The notes beneath the pieces are model-generated. The model made no database searches. It was not told the DNA's origin and saw only the letters and a program-made list of their open reading frames with translations. A program made the translations under genes and the position numbers. From positions 773,600 through 837,599 of the forward strand of contig NZ_MSCN01000001.1 in assembly GCF_002954685.1 (NCBI RefSeq): a stretch of 64,000 bases of DNA, read 5' to 3'. Position 1 is the stretch's first letter. Each line of letters opens with the position of its first letter. Positions 8,444 through 16,763 of this stretch are shown one piece after another. The stretch comes from Polaribacter porphyrae. GTDB taxonomy: Bacteria > Bacteroidota > Bacteroidia > Flavobacteriales > Flavobacteriaceae.

Positions 8444-8449
8444 TACAAA

Positions 8450-8553
8450 TTGTCTCTTCGAGTAATTTTTGAGGAACGAAAAAATTGTATCGAGAAGTAG
8501 TTAAAGGTTCTCGATACAATTTCGATGAAAAATCGAAATTACTCGAACTGACA
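8450..8553 (+). repeat. Long palindromic repeat in the hisF-hisI gap
   Basis: Outer arms TGTCTCTTCGAGTAATTTTT and AAATTACTCGAACTGACA, with a perfect inner 15-bp inverted repeat AAATTGTATCGAGAA (8482-8496) / TTCTCGATACAATTT (8508-8522). A related half copy lies at 35072-35108. The unit fills the whole intergenic region. Confidence 0.75.
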
Positions 8554-8568
8554 GTATAAATAAAAATT

Positions 8569-9168
8569 ATGAACATCGATTTCAATAAAAATAACGACGG
8601 TTTAGTACCTGCAATTATTCAAGATGCAACAACCAAAAATGTTCTGATGCTAGGGTATATGAATGAAGAAGCTTTTGCCAAAACGCAAGAAACAAAGTTG
8701 GTTACTTTTTTTAGTAGAACTAAAAATCGACTTTGGACCAAAGGTGAAGAAAGTGGTAATGTTCTAAATTTAGTAGATTTAAAACTAGATTGTGATAATG
8801 ATACTTTGTTGATTTTCGTCAATCCAAAAGGATCAACTTGCCACAAAGGTTCAGATACTTGTTGGAATGAAGAAAATAATTCAAACTTTGGTTTTTTATC
8901 AACTTTAGAAAATGTAATTGCAGAAAGAGTTTCCAACAAAGACACTCAAAAATCTTATGTAGCTTCATTATTTTCAAAAGGAATTAATAAAATAGCTCAA
9001 AAAGTAGGAGAGGAGGCTGTAGAAACTGTTATAGAAGCAATGGATAATAATGATGAATTGTTTTTATATGAATCTGCAGATTTATTATTTCATTACTTAA
9101 TGCTATTACAAGCAAAAGGTTTTACTTTAAAAGATATTGAAGCTGAATTGATGAAAAGGCAGAAATAA
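8569..9168 (+). CDS. hisI: Bifunctional phosphoribosyl-AMP cyclohydrolase / phosphoribosyl-ATP pyrophosphatase HisIE
   Basis: 199 aa. The N-terminal cyclohydrolase domain (about 1-105) contains the Zn/Mg motifs FFSRTKNRLWTKGEESGN and STCHKGSDTCW. The C-terminal MazG-like pyrophosphatase domain (about 110-199) contains QKVGEEAVETVIEA. It performs steps 2 and 3 of histidine synthesis. Last gene of the operon. No strong terminator was seen directly after it; the next sequence is decayed. Confidence 0.96.
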   Translation: MNIDFNKNNDGLVPAIIQDATTKNVLMLGYMNEEAFAKTQETKLVTFFSRTKNRLWTKGEESGNVLNLVDLKLDCDNDTLLIFVNPKGSTCHKGSDTCWNEENNSNFGFLSTLENVIAERVSNKDTQKSYVASLFSKGINKIAQKVGEEAVETVIEAMDNNDELFLYESADLLFHYLMLLQAKGFTLKDIEAELMKRQK

Positions 9169-9382
9169 GCTAAAAACCTATTTATTTATCAAATCTAGAG
9201 TAACACGATATACTTCTTGTTTGGTCATTTTTGCTTTTAGCCAAGCATAGAAACTCATCATAAAAATATCTTCTTTCTCTTTTGCAATCCTGGAGTTTAT
9301 GCTGTTATTTCATTACAAAAAGCAGTGAGAGATAAAGCAGAAAATATAAAAACAAGTGAAATGTATTATGGTATTAGTTGGG
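9169..9382. pseudogene. Region of gene fragments after the his operon
   Basis: Two short open tails are visible. On the minus strand (about 9183-9302) a fragment ends KEKEDIFMMSFYAWLKAK...LDLINK with a stop. On the plus strand (about 9290-9409) a fragment reads PGVYAVISLQKAVRDKAEN...YYGISWVIVIASQEF with a stop. Neither has a start or a complete domain and I recognise neither family. They border a truncated transposase, so the stretch looks like debris from insertions and deletions. Confidence 0.4.
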
Positions 9383-9655
9383 TTATTGTAATAGCTTCAC
9401 AGGAGTTTTAGACATACCTTGTTGGGTTGTATATTGATAATCAAAGTTACCATATTTTTTTAACCAAGTTCGAATCGTAGATCTAGCTTGTACGCCATAT
9501 TTGTTTGTGGCTTGCATTGGGGTTAACAATCCTTGTTCAATCTCTTGTACTATCTGAAGTTTTAGACTTAAACTGTAATCTTTTTGGGTACACTTTTTGT
9601 AATTTGAATCCATAGTTATAATGTTTTGGTATAACACTATCTTAGGACGTGACAA
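9383..9655 (-). pseudogene. Truncated IS3-family transposase OrfA
   Basis: 90 aa as read. The ATG of the recognisable part is near 9613 (MDSNYKKCTQKDYSLS). It holds the N-terminal helix-turn-helix of IS3-type OrfA (LQIVQEIEQGLLTPMQATNKYGVQARSTIRTWLKKYG) and then the block GMSKTPVKLL. In intact relatives this is followed by a leucine-zipper coiled coil and a frameshifted OrfB with the DDE domain; here the reading frame stops at once. No OrfB, no terminal inverted repeats and no target duplication could be found, so this is a remnant. Confidence 0.7.
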
Positions 9656-10158
9656 AACTAAAAATTAAATTTAATAATCTTAATATCAGGGTTTTTAGTT
9701 TTTTTATTTTAAAAAAACATTATTTTAAAAATAAAATGTAAGGATTAATAGTTATAATAGACTTAATAATTGTTAGAAACATTTAATTGTTTAATATTTA
9801 CACCATTAGTTAAACATTGTGTTTTTAGCATCTAGCCTATTGCATTAGCTAGTTGAATGGAGAAAAGTTGATTTAATGTTTTAGGATTATAGAAAGTAAA
9901 ATTAATCTATATTTCTTAATTCTAAATAAAAAATAACTGCAGTGTTTTTTAATCATTTTTTAATTTTTTTCAAAGCTCTTTATATATTTTGAAAAAAATA
10001 TGTAAATCTTTAATATTATTAAAGTTGTGTTTTTATAATATCTGTTGATCAGTCAGTTTTTATAAAAAAAACAATAATAAAACCCTCTTGAATCTGGAGG
10101 GTTTTTAGTTTTATATAATATCACATAATCTAGATTTTTTTTTTAGAAAATAGAAAGT
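9656..10158. other. Gene-free AT-rich stretch
   Basis: No ORF with coding character on either strand. It consists mainly of A/T runs. The only structured element is the terminator near 10079-10106. Confidence 0.6.
10079..10106 (-). terminator. Bidirectional terminator after the DUF5694 gene
   Basis: Stem AAACCCTC / GAGGGTTT with a 9-nt loop, flanked by A and T runs on both sides. It lies downstream of the minus-strand gene at 10159-11106. Confidence 0.7.
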
Positions 10159-11106
10159 TTAATACTCGTTCATTAGAATTACTTTCAAATTTGGATAATT
10201 TTTTTCCAATTCTTTCTCTAAACCAATTACATGAGAAGCTCCTACCATTACAATATTTTTGACTTTACCAGATTCCAAAACTTGGTTTGCAATATTTTTC
10301 GCCATTCTCATATTACGTTCGTTCCAATATTTTCTCCCTTCCAGACAACCTTTTGTGTCTTGTGTAACATAGCTAAAAGAGCTCATTTTATGTAAACCTT
10401 CTAAAGATTTTCTTTTATTGGTATGTTTTCCTAGTTTTCTAAAAATTGCAGGAATTTTAGCAGCACTATATTGTTTTTTATTAATTTTACTTCCTGCTGC
10501 ATTACTTCCATTTTTACTTCCTTCCTTTACACATTTGTCCCATGCAATATGATATTCCTTATTAGTTTGTTGATCATCCATATTTTTAACTCTCAAATTC
10601 TTTGCTAGCGCTAATTTATAGGTTAAATCACCATCTTCATGTCTTGTTGGCCTTTTAGCTCCATTAATACCATATTTTAATAAATATTGATATAATTCAT
10701 AATTTCCATTATCTCTCTTATAAGCAGAAGAGGTGATTAGGTATTGAATTTCTTCTTTTGTTAATGCAACAAACTTTTTTAAAGACAATTTATGGTATTT
10801 CTTTTCATCAAAATTAAATGATGATTTTAAAGAGTCTGATAATTTATAAAATTGTTGATAATTTTTAGACCATCCATTTTTTAAATATTCCCAAGATTTA
10901 TCATCTTTTGCCATGGGCGATTCTACATAAATTGCTTCAGGATTGTATTTTTTCGCAAAACGTAACATAGGTTTATAACTTTTTTTTACAATTTTTGGTA
11001 CAGTATGCATTGTGCCTACAATTACAATTTCTTGTTGTTGTTTCTGTGCTGATACATTAAAGATTGATAAAATAAAAATACTAATTAATACAATTTGAGT
11101 TTTCAT
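10159..11106 (-). CDS. DUF5694-family secreted protein
   Basis: 315 aa starting MKTQIVLISIFILS, with a Sec signal peptide ending SAQ. Motifs are VGTMHTVPKI near the N-terminus, EAIYVESPM, and a C-terminal VMVGASHVIGLEKEL. The histidine-containing GxMHT and GxSH pattern resembles TraB/ChaN-type proteins, but no activity is established. The frame is open to 11154, yet a good promoter (CAA 11168-11170, CAAAACTA 11139-11146 on the plus strand) would start transcription near 11132, downstream of that longer start, which favours 11106. Confidence 0.8.
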   Translation of the reverse strand: MKTQIVLISIFILSIFNVSAQKQQQEIVIVGTMHTVPKIVKKSYKPMLRFAKKYNPEAIYVESPMAKDDKSWEYLKNGWSKNYQQFYKLSDSLKSSFNFDEKKYHKLSLKKFVALTKEEIQYLITSSAYKRDNGNYELYQYLLKYGINGAKRPTRHEDGDLTYKLALAKNLRVKNMDDQQTNKEYHIAWDKCVKEGSKNGSNAAGSKINKKQYSAAKIPAIFRKLGKHTNKRKSLEGLHKMSSFSYVTQDTKGCLEGRKYWNERNMRMAKNIANQVLESGKVKNIVMVGASHVIGLEKELEKNYPNLKVILMNEY

Positions 11107-11138
11107 AATTCTAAATTTTGTGATTAAACTTTCTGATA

Positions 11139-11170
11139 CAAAACTAGAAATCAAAATTAATTAAACTCAA
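11139..11170 (-). promoter_or_regulatory. Promoter of the DUF5694 gene
   Basis: Read on the minus strand: TTG, 21-nt spacer, TAGTTTTG. This matches the Bacteroidota TTTG/TAnnTTTG promoter. It excludes the upstream in-frame start of the gene. Confidence 0.55.
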
Positions 11171-11199
11171 TAATAACAAGTGTTTGGGGTGAAATTAAA

Positions 11200-12000
11200 C
11201 TATTCTGTGGTAGAATTTAGAATCGATTTTACTTCATTTTTGTAAGTATTAGATATTGGGGTAAAAATAGAAGTTGTTAACTCTGCAAATAATTTTCCTC
11301 TTTCAGTTTTCCACTGCAAAAAGTGATAAGGATTAATGATGTAAGAACGATGTGTTCTTAAAAGTTCAGGAAATTCATCAGCAATTACAGAAAGTTTATT
11401 TCTGATTAAAGTTTTTTTCAACTCATTTCCATTTAAGTAAAAAACTTCGATATAATTATCTGAAGATTGGATGCAAATAATATCGTTAAAAAACAATCGT
11501 AAGCCTTCATAATTTCCTTCTCCTTTAATCTCTATTTTTTTAGCTTCGGTTTGTTTATTTTTATATTTTCCAAATGCAAATCGCCCAAAAATGATAATGG
11601 GTAAAATCGTTGCGATTGCAGGTAAAAAAATACTAATAAGCATATACCATAATCCGTATGGATTTCTCTCATTTGCCATTACAACATAAAGATAAAATAA
11701 TCTTGAAACGGTAATTGTACAGATACTAAAAGTAAATAGGAACAAAAATTCATTGAATATTGTCCAATTATTGGCACTTTTTTTTAAAATCAAATACTGA
11801 AAAGGTAAGAATAGTAGATAACTTAAACCTCCAATACAACTATAACCAATTAAAAAAGAGAATTTTTCTTCATCTCTAAACTCTCCAACGTCCAAAGGTT
11901 CTGTATAATATAGAAACACAAAAATCCAAACTGCTAAACCTAAAGCAATTATTATATGATGCTTCAATGATGGGTCAAAAGGATATTTACGATTCAACAT
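11200..12000 (-). CDS. Membrane-anchored LytTR-type transcription regulator
   Basis: 266 aa. The N-terminal half has four predicted membrane helices (about 15-33, 49-68, 85-107, 119-142). The C-terminal LytTR DNA-binding domain (about 165-262) contains DIICIQSSDNYIEVFY and the typical RTHRSYIINPYHF. It lacks a receiver domain, so it probably senses a membrane or ligand signal directly. It overlaps the upstream TMEM175-like gene by 14 nt, so the two are co-transcribed and the regulator may act on the channel operon (inference). Confidence 0.85.
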   Translation of the reverse strand: MLNRKYPFDPSLKHHIIIALGLAVWIFVFLYYTEPLDVGEFRDEEKFSFLIGYSCIGGLSYLLFLPFQYLILKKSANNWTIFNEFLFLFTFSICTITVSRLFYLYVVMANERNPYGLWYMLISIFLPAIATILPIIIFGRFAFGKYKNKQTEAKKIEIKGEGNYEGLRLFFNDIICIQSSDNYIEVFYLNGNELKKTLIRNKLSVIADEFPELLRTHRSYIINPYHFLQWKTERGKLFAELTTSIFTPISNTYKNEVKSILNSTTE

Positions 12001-12616
12001 CTGCTTTACGTAATTTTTTACGATTATAAACTTTAGCCATTATTGCTTCAACTATAAATAAAAAAATGAATAAAAAACGAGCAACCCATGGTAAATAAAA
12101 TGCCAAAAAACCAGCTAAAGTCCATACTAAAAAAGCGTTAAAAGCCCTGTATTTTATAAATTTTGCGAATTCTGGTGTAACCCCTGTTTTTCCTTTTTCT
12201 TTTTTTGGAATATACACATTAAGTAAAAAATTAAAAAAACCTATGGCAGCCAAATTAAAACAATAAAACGCAAAAGGACCTTCTAATAAAAAACCTTTTA
12301 CATAAAAAGCGGTAGAAAAAGGAAGGAGTACTATAAAAAATAATAGAAATATGTTGTACCACAATATTTTTTTATCAATAGTAGAAGCATATTTCATAAT
12401 TCTCATGTGTGCTATCCAATATAAAGCTGTAACCATAAAACTAACTATTAAACCAATAAAACTTGGAATTCTATTTTGTAAAATCAACAAAGTATCCCTT
12501 GTTTTTAATTCTTTATAGCTAGGTATCACAACTTCAAGAACCAATAAAGTCATAGCAATAGAAAAAACAGCATCACTAAAACTAATTACTCTTGCTTTAT
12601 CAAAAGTTTCCTTCAT
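11987..12616 (-). CDS. TMEM175-family (DUF1211) potassium channel-like protein
   Basis: 209 aa membrane protein with about six helices. The N-terminal hallmark of the family, R-x3-FSDA, is seen as RVISFSDAVFSIAMTLL (R9, F13, S14, D15). Bacterial members form K+-permeable tetramers from single six-helix units. A -7-like element TATATTTG (minus strand, 12642-12635) lies just upstream. First gene of a two-gene operon with the LytTR membrane regulator. Confidence 0.85.
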   Translation of the reverse strand: MKETFDKARVISFSDAVFSIAMTLLVLEVVIPSYKELKTRDTLLILQNRIPSFIGLIVSFMVTALYWIAHMRIMKYASTIDKKILWYNIFLLFFIVLLPFSTAFYVKGFLLEGPFAFYCFNLAAIGFFNFLLNVYIPKKEKGKTGVTPEFAKFIKYRAFNAFLVWTLAGFLAFYLPWVARFLFIFLFIVEAIMAKVYNRKKLRKADVES

Positions 12617-12714
12617 TTAAACAAATTTAATACTCAAATATAAACTTATGAAGCTAATAATTAAAATTTAGTATGGTTGATTTTATAGTATTTTTGTAAC
12701 TTAAATTATTTTAT

Positions 12715-13602
12715 TTGAAAAAACATAAACTACTCATCATATTCTCCTTTATTGCAATATATGTAGTTTGGGGTTCAACATATTTATTTAATAAAGTTGC
12801 TGTTACAGAGTTGCCTCCCTTTTTTTTAGCTTCTATTCGTTTTTTTGTAGCGGGTTTATTAATGGTTTTTTTAGCATTAATATTAAAGCACTCTTTTAAG
12901 ATTTCAAAAAAACAGTTCTTAAATTCAATGATTGCCTCTTTTTTCTTTTTAGTATATGGAAATGGAGTTTTTGTTTGGGCATTAAAATATGTTGATAGTG
13001 GTTTTGGTGCGTTAATTGCATCAACTCAACCGTTATTTGTTCTTTTTTTGATGAGATTAATAGATAGAAAACCTTTACAAAGAAAGTCAATTATTGGAGT
13101 TATTCTTGGACTTTTGGGGATGTATTTATTAGTAAGTCAAAAAGAATTAACCACTTCAGAAGGTACTTTATTAGGTATATTTATGATGCTAACTTGTGTG
13201 TTGAGCTGGAGCTATGGTAGTGTATTTGTATCCAAAGCAGATGTGCCAAAAAGTTTTTTAGTAAGTACTGGCTATCAAATGTTATTTGCAGGTTTTGTAT
13301 TGTTCTTGGCTAGTTTTAGCTTTAATGAACAATGGATTTATCCAACTAAATGGAGTATTAATGTACAAATAGCAATGCTACTTTTAATTGTTTTTGGAGG
13401 TTTAATTGCCTTTACAGCTTTTAACTTTTTATTAAAAAATGTATCTACAGAAAAAGTAGCCACTTCTGCGTATGTAAATCCTGTAATAGCATTATTTATG
13501 GGATGGTATTTTTTGAATGAAAGGTTATCAATGCAATCAATAATCGCTTCTGGTATTTTATTAACTGGAGTTTATTTTATAACTTCAAGAAAGAGAAAGT
13601 AA
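12715..13602 (+). CDS. EamA-family DMT permease
   Basis: 295 aa with ten predicted membrane helices in two EamA repeats (about 5-138 and 152-290). N-terminal AIYVVWGSTYLFNKVAV is typical of RhaT/YdcZ-like drug/metabolite exporters; the substrate cannot be inferred. The start is TTG at 12715 (MKKHKLLII); no ATG gives a complete first helix. Single gene, divergent from the TMEM175 operon. Confidence 0.88.
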   Translation: MKKHKLLIIFSFIAIYVVWGSTYLFNKVAVTELPPFFLASIRFFVAGLLMVFLALILKHSFKISKKQFLNSMIASFFFLVYGNGVFVWALKYVDSGFGALIASTQPLFVLFLMRLIDRKPLQRKSIIGVILGLLGMYLLVSQKELTTSEGTLLGIFMMLTCVLSWSYGSVFVSKADVPKSFLVSTGYQMLFAGFVLFLASFSFNEQWIYPTKWSINVQIAMLLLIVFGGLIAFTAFNFLLKNVSTEKVATSAYVNPVIALFMGWYFLNERLSMQSIIASGILLTGVYFITSRKRK

Positions 13603-13635
13603 TATGTTAAGATATCACTAAAAAATCATTTATAT

Positions 13636-13665
13636 TTTGTTTATTTAAAAAAATATGTATATTTG
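13636..13665 (+). promoter_or_regulatory. Promoter of the first 67-aa gene
   Basis: TTTG at 13636-13639, 18-nt spacer, TATATTTG at 13658-13665. This is an excellent match to the Bacteroidota promoter. Transcription would start about 25 nt before the ATG at 13698. Confidence 0.65.
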
Positions 13666-13697
13666 TATAACTTAAAAACCCTTAAATCATAACCCCT

Positions 13698-13901
13698 ATG
13701 AAACAATCAGACCTATCTGCTGTAGAGCAGTCAGTTTTAAATGCTGTAAAAGAAGAACACCTTCCAAGTTACGAGATTTTAAAAAAAGTAGATAACATAT
13801 CAATGATATTATCTTTGTATAATATTTTAGATAAGTTAGCAACTAAAGGTGTGCTAAAAAGTTACATAAAACAAAATATTAGATATCATTACGCTGCATA
13901 A
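13698..13901 (+). CDS. Small winged-helix-like protein, copy 1
   Basis: 67 aa. Predicted helical N-terminus (LSAVEQSVLNAVKEEHL) followed by SYEILKKVDNISMILSLYNILDKLATKGVLKSYI and a beta-like end IRYHYAA. This pattern resembles a minimal winged helix (helix-turn-helix plus wing) such as in BlaI/PadR/MarR cores, without extra domains. It shares about 40 of 67 identical residues with the next gene. It has its own promoter and terminator. No known family name can be given; DNA binding is inference. Confidence 0.75.
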   Translation: MKQSDLSAVEQSVLNAVKEEHLPSYEILKKVDNISMILSLYNILDKLATKGVLKSYIKQNIRYHYAA

Positions 13902-13928
13902 GCTATCTTATCTTTGTTTAAATGTAAT

Positions 13929-13975
13929 AAACGTTGTTTAATTTGCTACAATAGCAAATAAAGCAACGTTTTTTG
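13929..13975 (+). terminator. Terminator after the first 67-aa gene
   Basis: Nested stems AAACGTTG/CAACGTTT (13929-13936 with 13964-13971) and ATTTGCTA/TAGCAAAT inside, followed by TTTT. Confidence 0.8.
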
Positions 13976-14092
13976 CTTTTACTATTTATCCATAAAAAAA
14001 AGTCATTCATACAATATACTGCTACGTTTATCTAATTTTACAAGAATATTAAATTATTAATTGTAGATTTACTTTGTTAAAAATAATAAACT

Positions 14093-14296
14093 ATGAAACA
14101 ATATAATTTAACAGATGATCAACTATCTGTAGTAAATGCAATTAGCGAAAAACCACTAACAAGTTTTGAAATCCTTAAAAAGGTTGATACTATTTCAATG
14201 ATTCTATCATTGTATAATATTATGGATGATCTAAAAGATAGAGGAATTGTAAAATCTTTTGTAAAAGAAAATACTAAATACCATTATGCAGCCTAA
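14093..14296 (+). CDS. Small winged-helix-like protein, copy 2
   Basis: 67 aa paralogue of the gene at 13698-13901. The most conserved part is EILKKVD.ISMILSLYNI.D, and both end KYHYAA/RYHYAA. It is transcribed separately, since a terminator lies between the two. Both copies keep full length, and many differences are conservative, suggesting both are maintained. Likely a small DNA-binding or protein-binding regulator; target unknown. Confidence 0.75.
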   Translation: MKQYNLTDDQLSVVNAISEKPLTSFEILKKVDTISMILSLYNIMDDLKDRGIVKSFVKENTKYHYAA

Positions 14297-14321
14297 TATT
14301 TAGCAAACTGGTAAACTTAAT

Positions 14322-14357
14322 AAAATACTTACAATTAATTTTGTAGGTATTTTTTTT
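14322..14357 (+). terminator. Terminator after the second 67-aa gene
   Basis: Imperfect stem AAATACTTACAA / TTGTAGGTATTT followed by a run of eight T. Confidence 0.75.
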
Positions 14358-14438
14358 GGTAATTAACAATTAAAATAACTGGAAACTATAAATTATATTT
14401 TTGATTAACATATAATTCAATTATATTTATAGAATTAT

Positions 14439-15917
14439 ATGTATCTAAAGCACTCAATAAGGCTACTATTACTGCTATCATTCTTATCTGTAGCTTGTAA
14501 TAAATCTAAAAAAAACAAACTCCCAAAAGCTGAAGTTTATAATAGTATTGTCGCTAACTCTTCTAACAGAGATTTGAATGATATAAAAAAAGATGGTGTT
14601 TTAAGAGCATTAGTCGTGTACAGTAGTACTAGCTATTTTTTGTACAAAGGGCAAGCTATGGGTTTTGAGTACGAATTGTTGCAACGCTTAGCAAAACACT
14701 TAAATCTTAAATTAGAAATTATAGTTTCAGATGATTTAGATTCTCAATTTGAAGTACTAAATAAAGGAGAAGTTGATTTAATAGCCCATGGAATGACTAT
14801 TACCAATCAACGAAAATGGGAAGTTGATTTTACAGAGTATTTATATTTAACAAAACAAGTTTTAGTACAAAAAAAGCCAGATAATTTTAGAACTATTTCT
14901 TGGGGAGCATTACAAAAGCAATTAATTGATGACCCAATAGATTTGATTGGAGATACAGTTTCTATTAGAAGAAATTCTGCGTATTATGAGCGTTTAATGA
15001 GTTTATCAAACGAAATAGGAGGTAAGATATATATAGATACATTAGATAGTAGATTATCTACTGCAGAAATAATGGATATGGTTGCAGATGGTGAAATTAA
15101 ATACACAATTGCTGATGAAAATTTGGCAAGGATTAATGCTAGTAGTAATCCAATTTTAAAAATTGATGTGCCTATTTCATTTTCACAACGAATTGCATGG
15201 GTAACTAGAAAAAAATCAGTTGATTTTAGAAATGCTGTAAACAACTGGATTTTGCAACAACGAAAAAAAACAAGCTATTTTGTTATTTATAACAAGTATT
15301 TTAAGAATAAACGTTTTTTTAAAAGACGAATTAAAAGTGATTACTATAGTTTAACCAATAATCAAATTAGTAAATATGATGATTTGATTAAAAAATATAC
15401 TGAAAAATTAGGTTGGGATTGGCGATTATTAGCCTCTCAAGTTTATCAAGAATCTAAATTTGATCCCAAAGCAAAATCTTGGGCTGGTGCAAAAGGGTTA
15501 ATGCAAGTTATGCCAGGCACAGCTAAAGATTTAGGGATTAAAGATATTACAAATCCCATAGAAAGTATAAGAGGTGGTACTACTTATTTAAACCAAATTT
15601 ACGAGCGTTTTACAGATATTACTGATGAATTGAATAGAACAAAGTTAACTCTCGCTTCATTTAATTGTGGTTATGGTCATGTAAGAGATGCGCAACGTTT
15701 AGCAGAAGCAAATGGTTTAAATCCTTTAATTTGGGAAAACAATGTAGAGAAGGCACTTTTAGATTTACGTTTGCCAATTAACTATAATAAAGATTTTATC
15801 AAATATGGTTATGTAAGAGGTAGAGAACCCGTAAATTATGTAAATCAAATTTATGAGCGTTATCAACACTATAAGCAGTTTATTTCAGAAAAAGAAAACG
15901 AGTTAATAGCTGAATAA
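14439..15917 (+). CDS. MltF-like membrane-bound lytic transglycosylase
   Basis: 492 aa lipoprotein (lipobox LSVAC, C20). Residues about 45-285 are a solute-binding (SBP_bac_3-like) domain (GFEYELLQRLAKHL, LIAHGMTITNQRKWEVDFTE). Residues about 312-470 are an SLT transglycosylase domain with catalytic E338 in SQVYQESKFDP, then AGAKGLMQVMPGTAKDLG. It cleaves peptidoglycan glycan strands to 1,6-anhydro products, with the binding domain probably regulating activity through muropeptides. Its 3' end is 9 nt from the convergent esterase gene. Confidence 0.9.
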   Translation: MYLKHSIRLLLLLSFLSVACNKSKKNKLPKAEVYNSIVANSSNRDLNDIKKDGVLRALVVYSSTSYFLYKGQAMGFEYELLQRLAKHLNLKLEIIVSDDLDSQFEVLNKGEVDLIAHGMTITNQRKWEVDFTEYLYLTKQVLVQKKPDNFRTISWGALQKQLIDDPIDLIGDTVSIRRNSAYYERLMSLSNEIGGKIYIDTLDSRLSTAEIMDMVADGEIKYTIADENLARINASSNPILKIDVPISFSQRIAWVTRKKSVDFRNAVNNWILQQRKKTSYFVIYNKYFKNKRFFKRRIKSDYYSLTNNQISKYDDLIKKYTEKLGWDWRLLASQVYQESKFDPKAKSWAGAKGLMQVMPGTAKDLGIKDITNPIESIRGGTTYLNQIYERFTDITDELNRTKLTLASFNCGYGHVRDAQRLAEANGLNPLIWENNVEKALLDLRLPINYNKDFIKYGYVRGREPVNYVNQIYERYQHYKQFISEKENELIAE

Positions 15918-15926
15918 AATGATAAT

Positions 15927-16661
15927 TTATTTCAAAACGGTCTTTAAAACTTCCCAAACATTATTTGCCAAGATTTGATGCCCTTTTTTTGTAGGATGAA
16001 TACCATCTGCTTGATTTAAACTAGGAACACCACCAACATTTTCTAACAAAAAAGGAATTAAAGCAATATTATTTTTCTTTGCCAAAGTTGGAAATATGTT
16101 TTTAAATTCAGAAGTATATTCTTGTCCAAAATTCGGTGGAATTTGCATACCAGCCAACAGAATTTTAGTCTCTGGATATTTCTTTTGTACAGCATCAATC
16201 ATATATTGTAAATTCTTTTTAGTTTCAGATAATGGCACACCACGTAAACCATCGTTTGCCCCTAATTCTAAAATAAAAATATCTGGTTTTTGATTTAAAA
16301 CCCAATCAATCCTGTTTTTTCCACCTGCTGTAGTTTCACCACTAATGCCTGAATTAACAACACTATATCCTAATCCTAACGAATCTATTTTATTTTGGAT
16401 AAGGCTAGGAAAAGCATCTTCCAAGTCATCCAAACCATAACCAGCAGTTAAACTATCCCCAAAAAAAACAATTCTTTTTAAGGTAGTTTGTTCATCCTTT
16501 TTAACTTCAATTTCAGTTTTATTTTTTTCTGATAAATCTTCTTTTTTAGTTGTATCGGTTTTACAAGAAATCAATAAAATCAATAGAGAAAAATAACAGA
16601 ATTTTAAGAAAATTGTTTTTGTTTGATTGATGATATTCTTTGTTAAATGATTATTTTTCAA
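15927..16661 (-). CDS. TesA-like GDSL arylesterase/lysophospholipase lipoprotein
   Basis: 244 aa. N-terminal membrane segment and lipobox LLISC (C33), then a SGNH-hydrolase fold: block I FFGDSLTAGYG (S70), block II GISGETT, block III ELGANDGLRG, block V DGIHPTKKGH (catalytic Asp and His). In E. coli tesA is divergent from ybbA-ybbP, and the same arrangement is seen here with the ABC genes at 16764 and 17453. It probably hydrolyses acyl esters or lysophospholipids at the periplasmic face of a membrane. Confidence 0.9.
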   Translation of the reverse strand: MKNNHLTKNIINQTKTIFLKFCYFSLLILLISCKTDTTKKEDLSEKNKTEIEVKKDEQTTLKRIVFFGDSLTAGYGLDDLEDAFPSLIQNKIDSLGLGYSVVNSGISGETTAGGKNRIDWVLNQKPDIFILELGANDGLRGVPLSETKKNLQYMIDAVQKKYPETKILLAGMQIPPNFGQEYTSEFKNIFPTLAKKNNIALIPFLLENVGGVPSLNQADGIHPTKKGHQILANNVWEVLKTVLK

Positions 16662-16677
16662 TATTAGTATATTTTAT

Positions 16678-16737
16678 GGATTCTCTTTTTGCGAGAATAA
16701 CAATTTCAACGAAAATCTTTTGGTTAAAACCAAAAGG
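16678..16737. repeat. Two short palindromes between the esterase and ABC genes
   Basis: ATTCTC-TTTTTGC-GAGAAT (about 16680-16698), embedded in a TGGATTCTC...GAGAATAACA unit typical of dispersed intergenic repeats, and CTTTTGGTT-TA-AACCAAAAG (about 16718-16737). Confidence 0.5.
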
Positions 16738-16763
16738 AATAACTTTTAATTAAATAGATATTA

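Noticed and set aside
9383..9655. An intact insertion sequence
   Set aside because: Only the OrfA HTH part remains; there is no OrfB and no terminal inverted repeats.
12677..12696. Promoter TTG...TATTTTTG before the DMT transporter
   Set aside because: The -7 element is perfect but the spacer to the only TTG is 9 nt, far too short.
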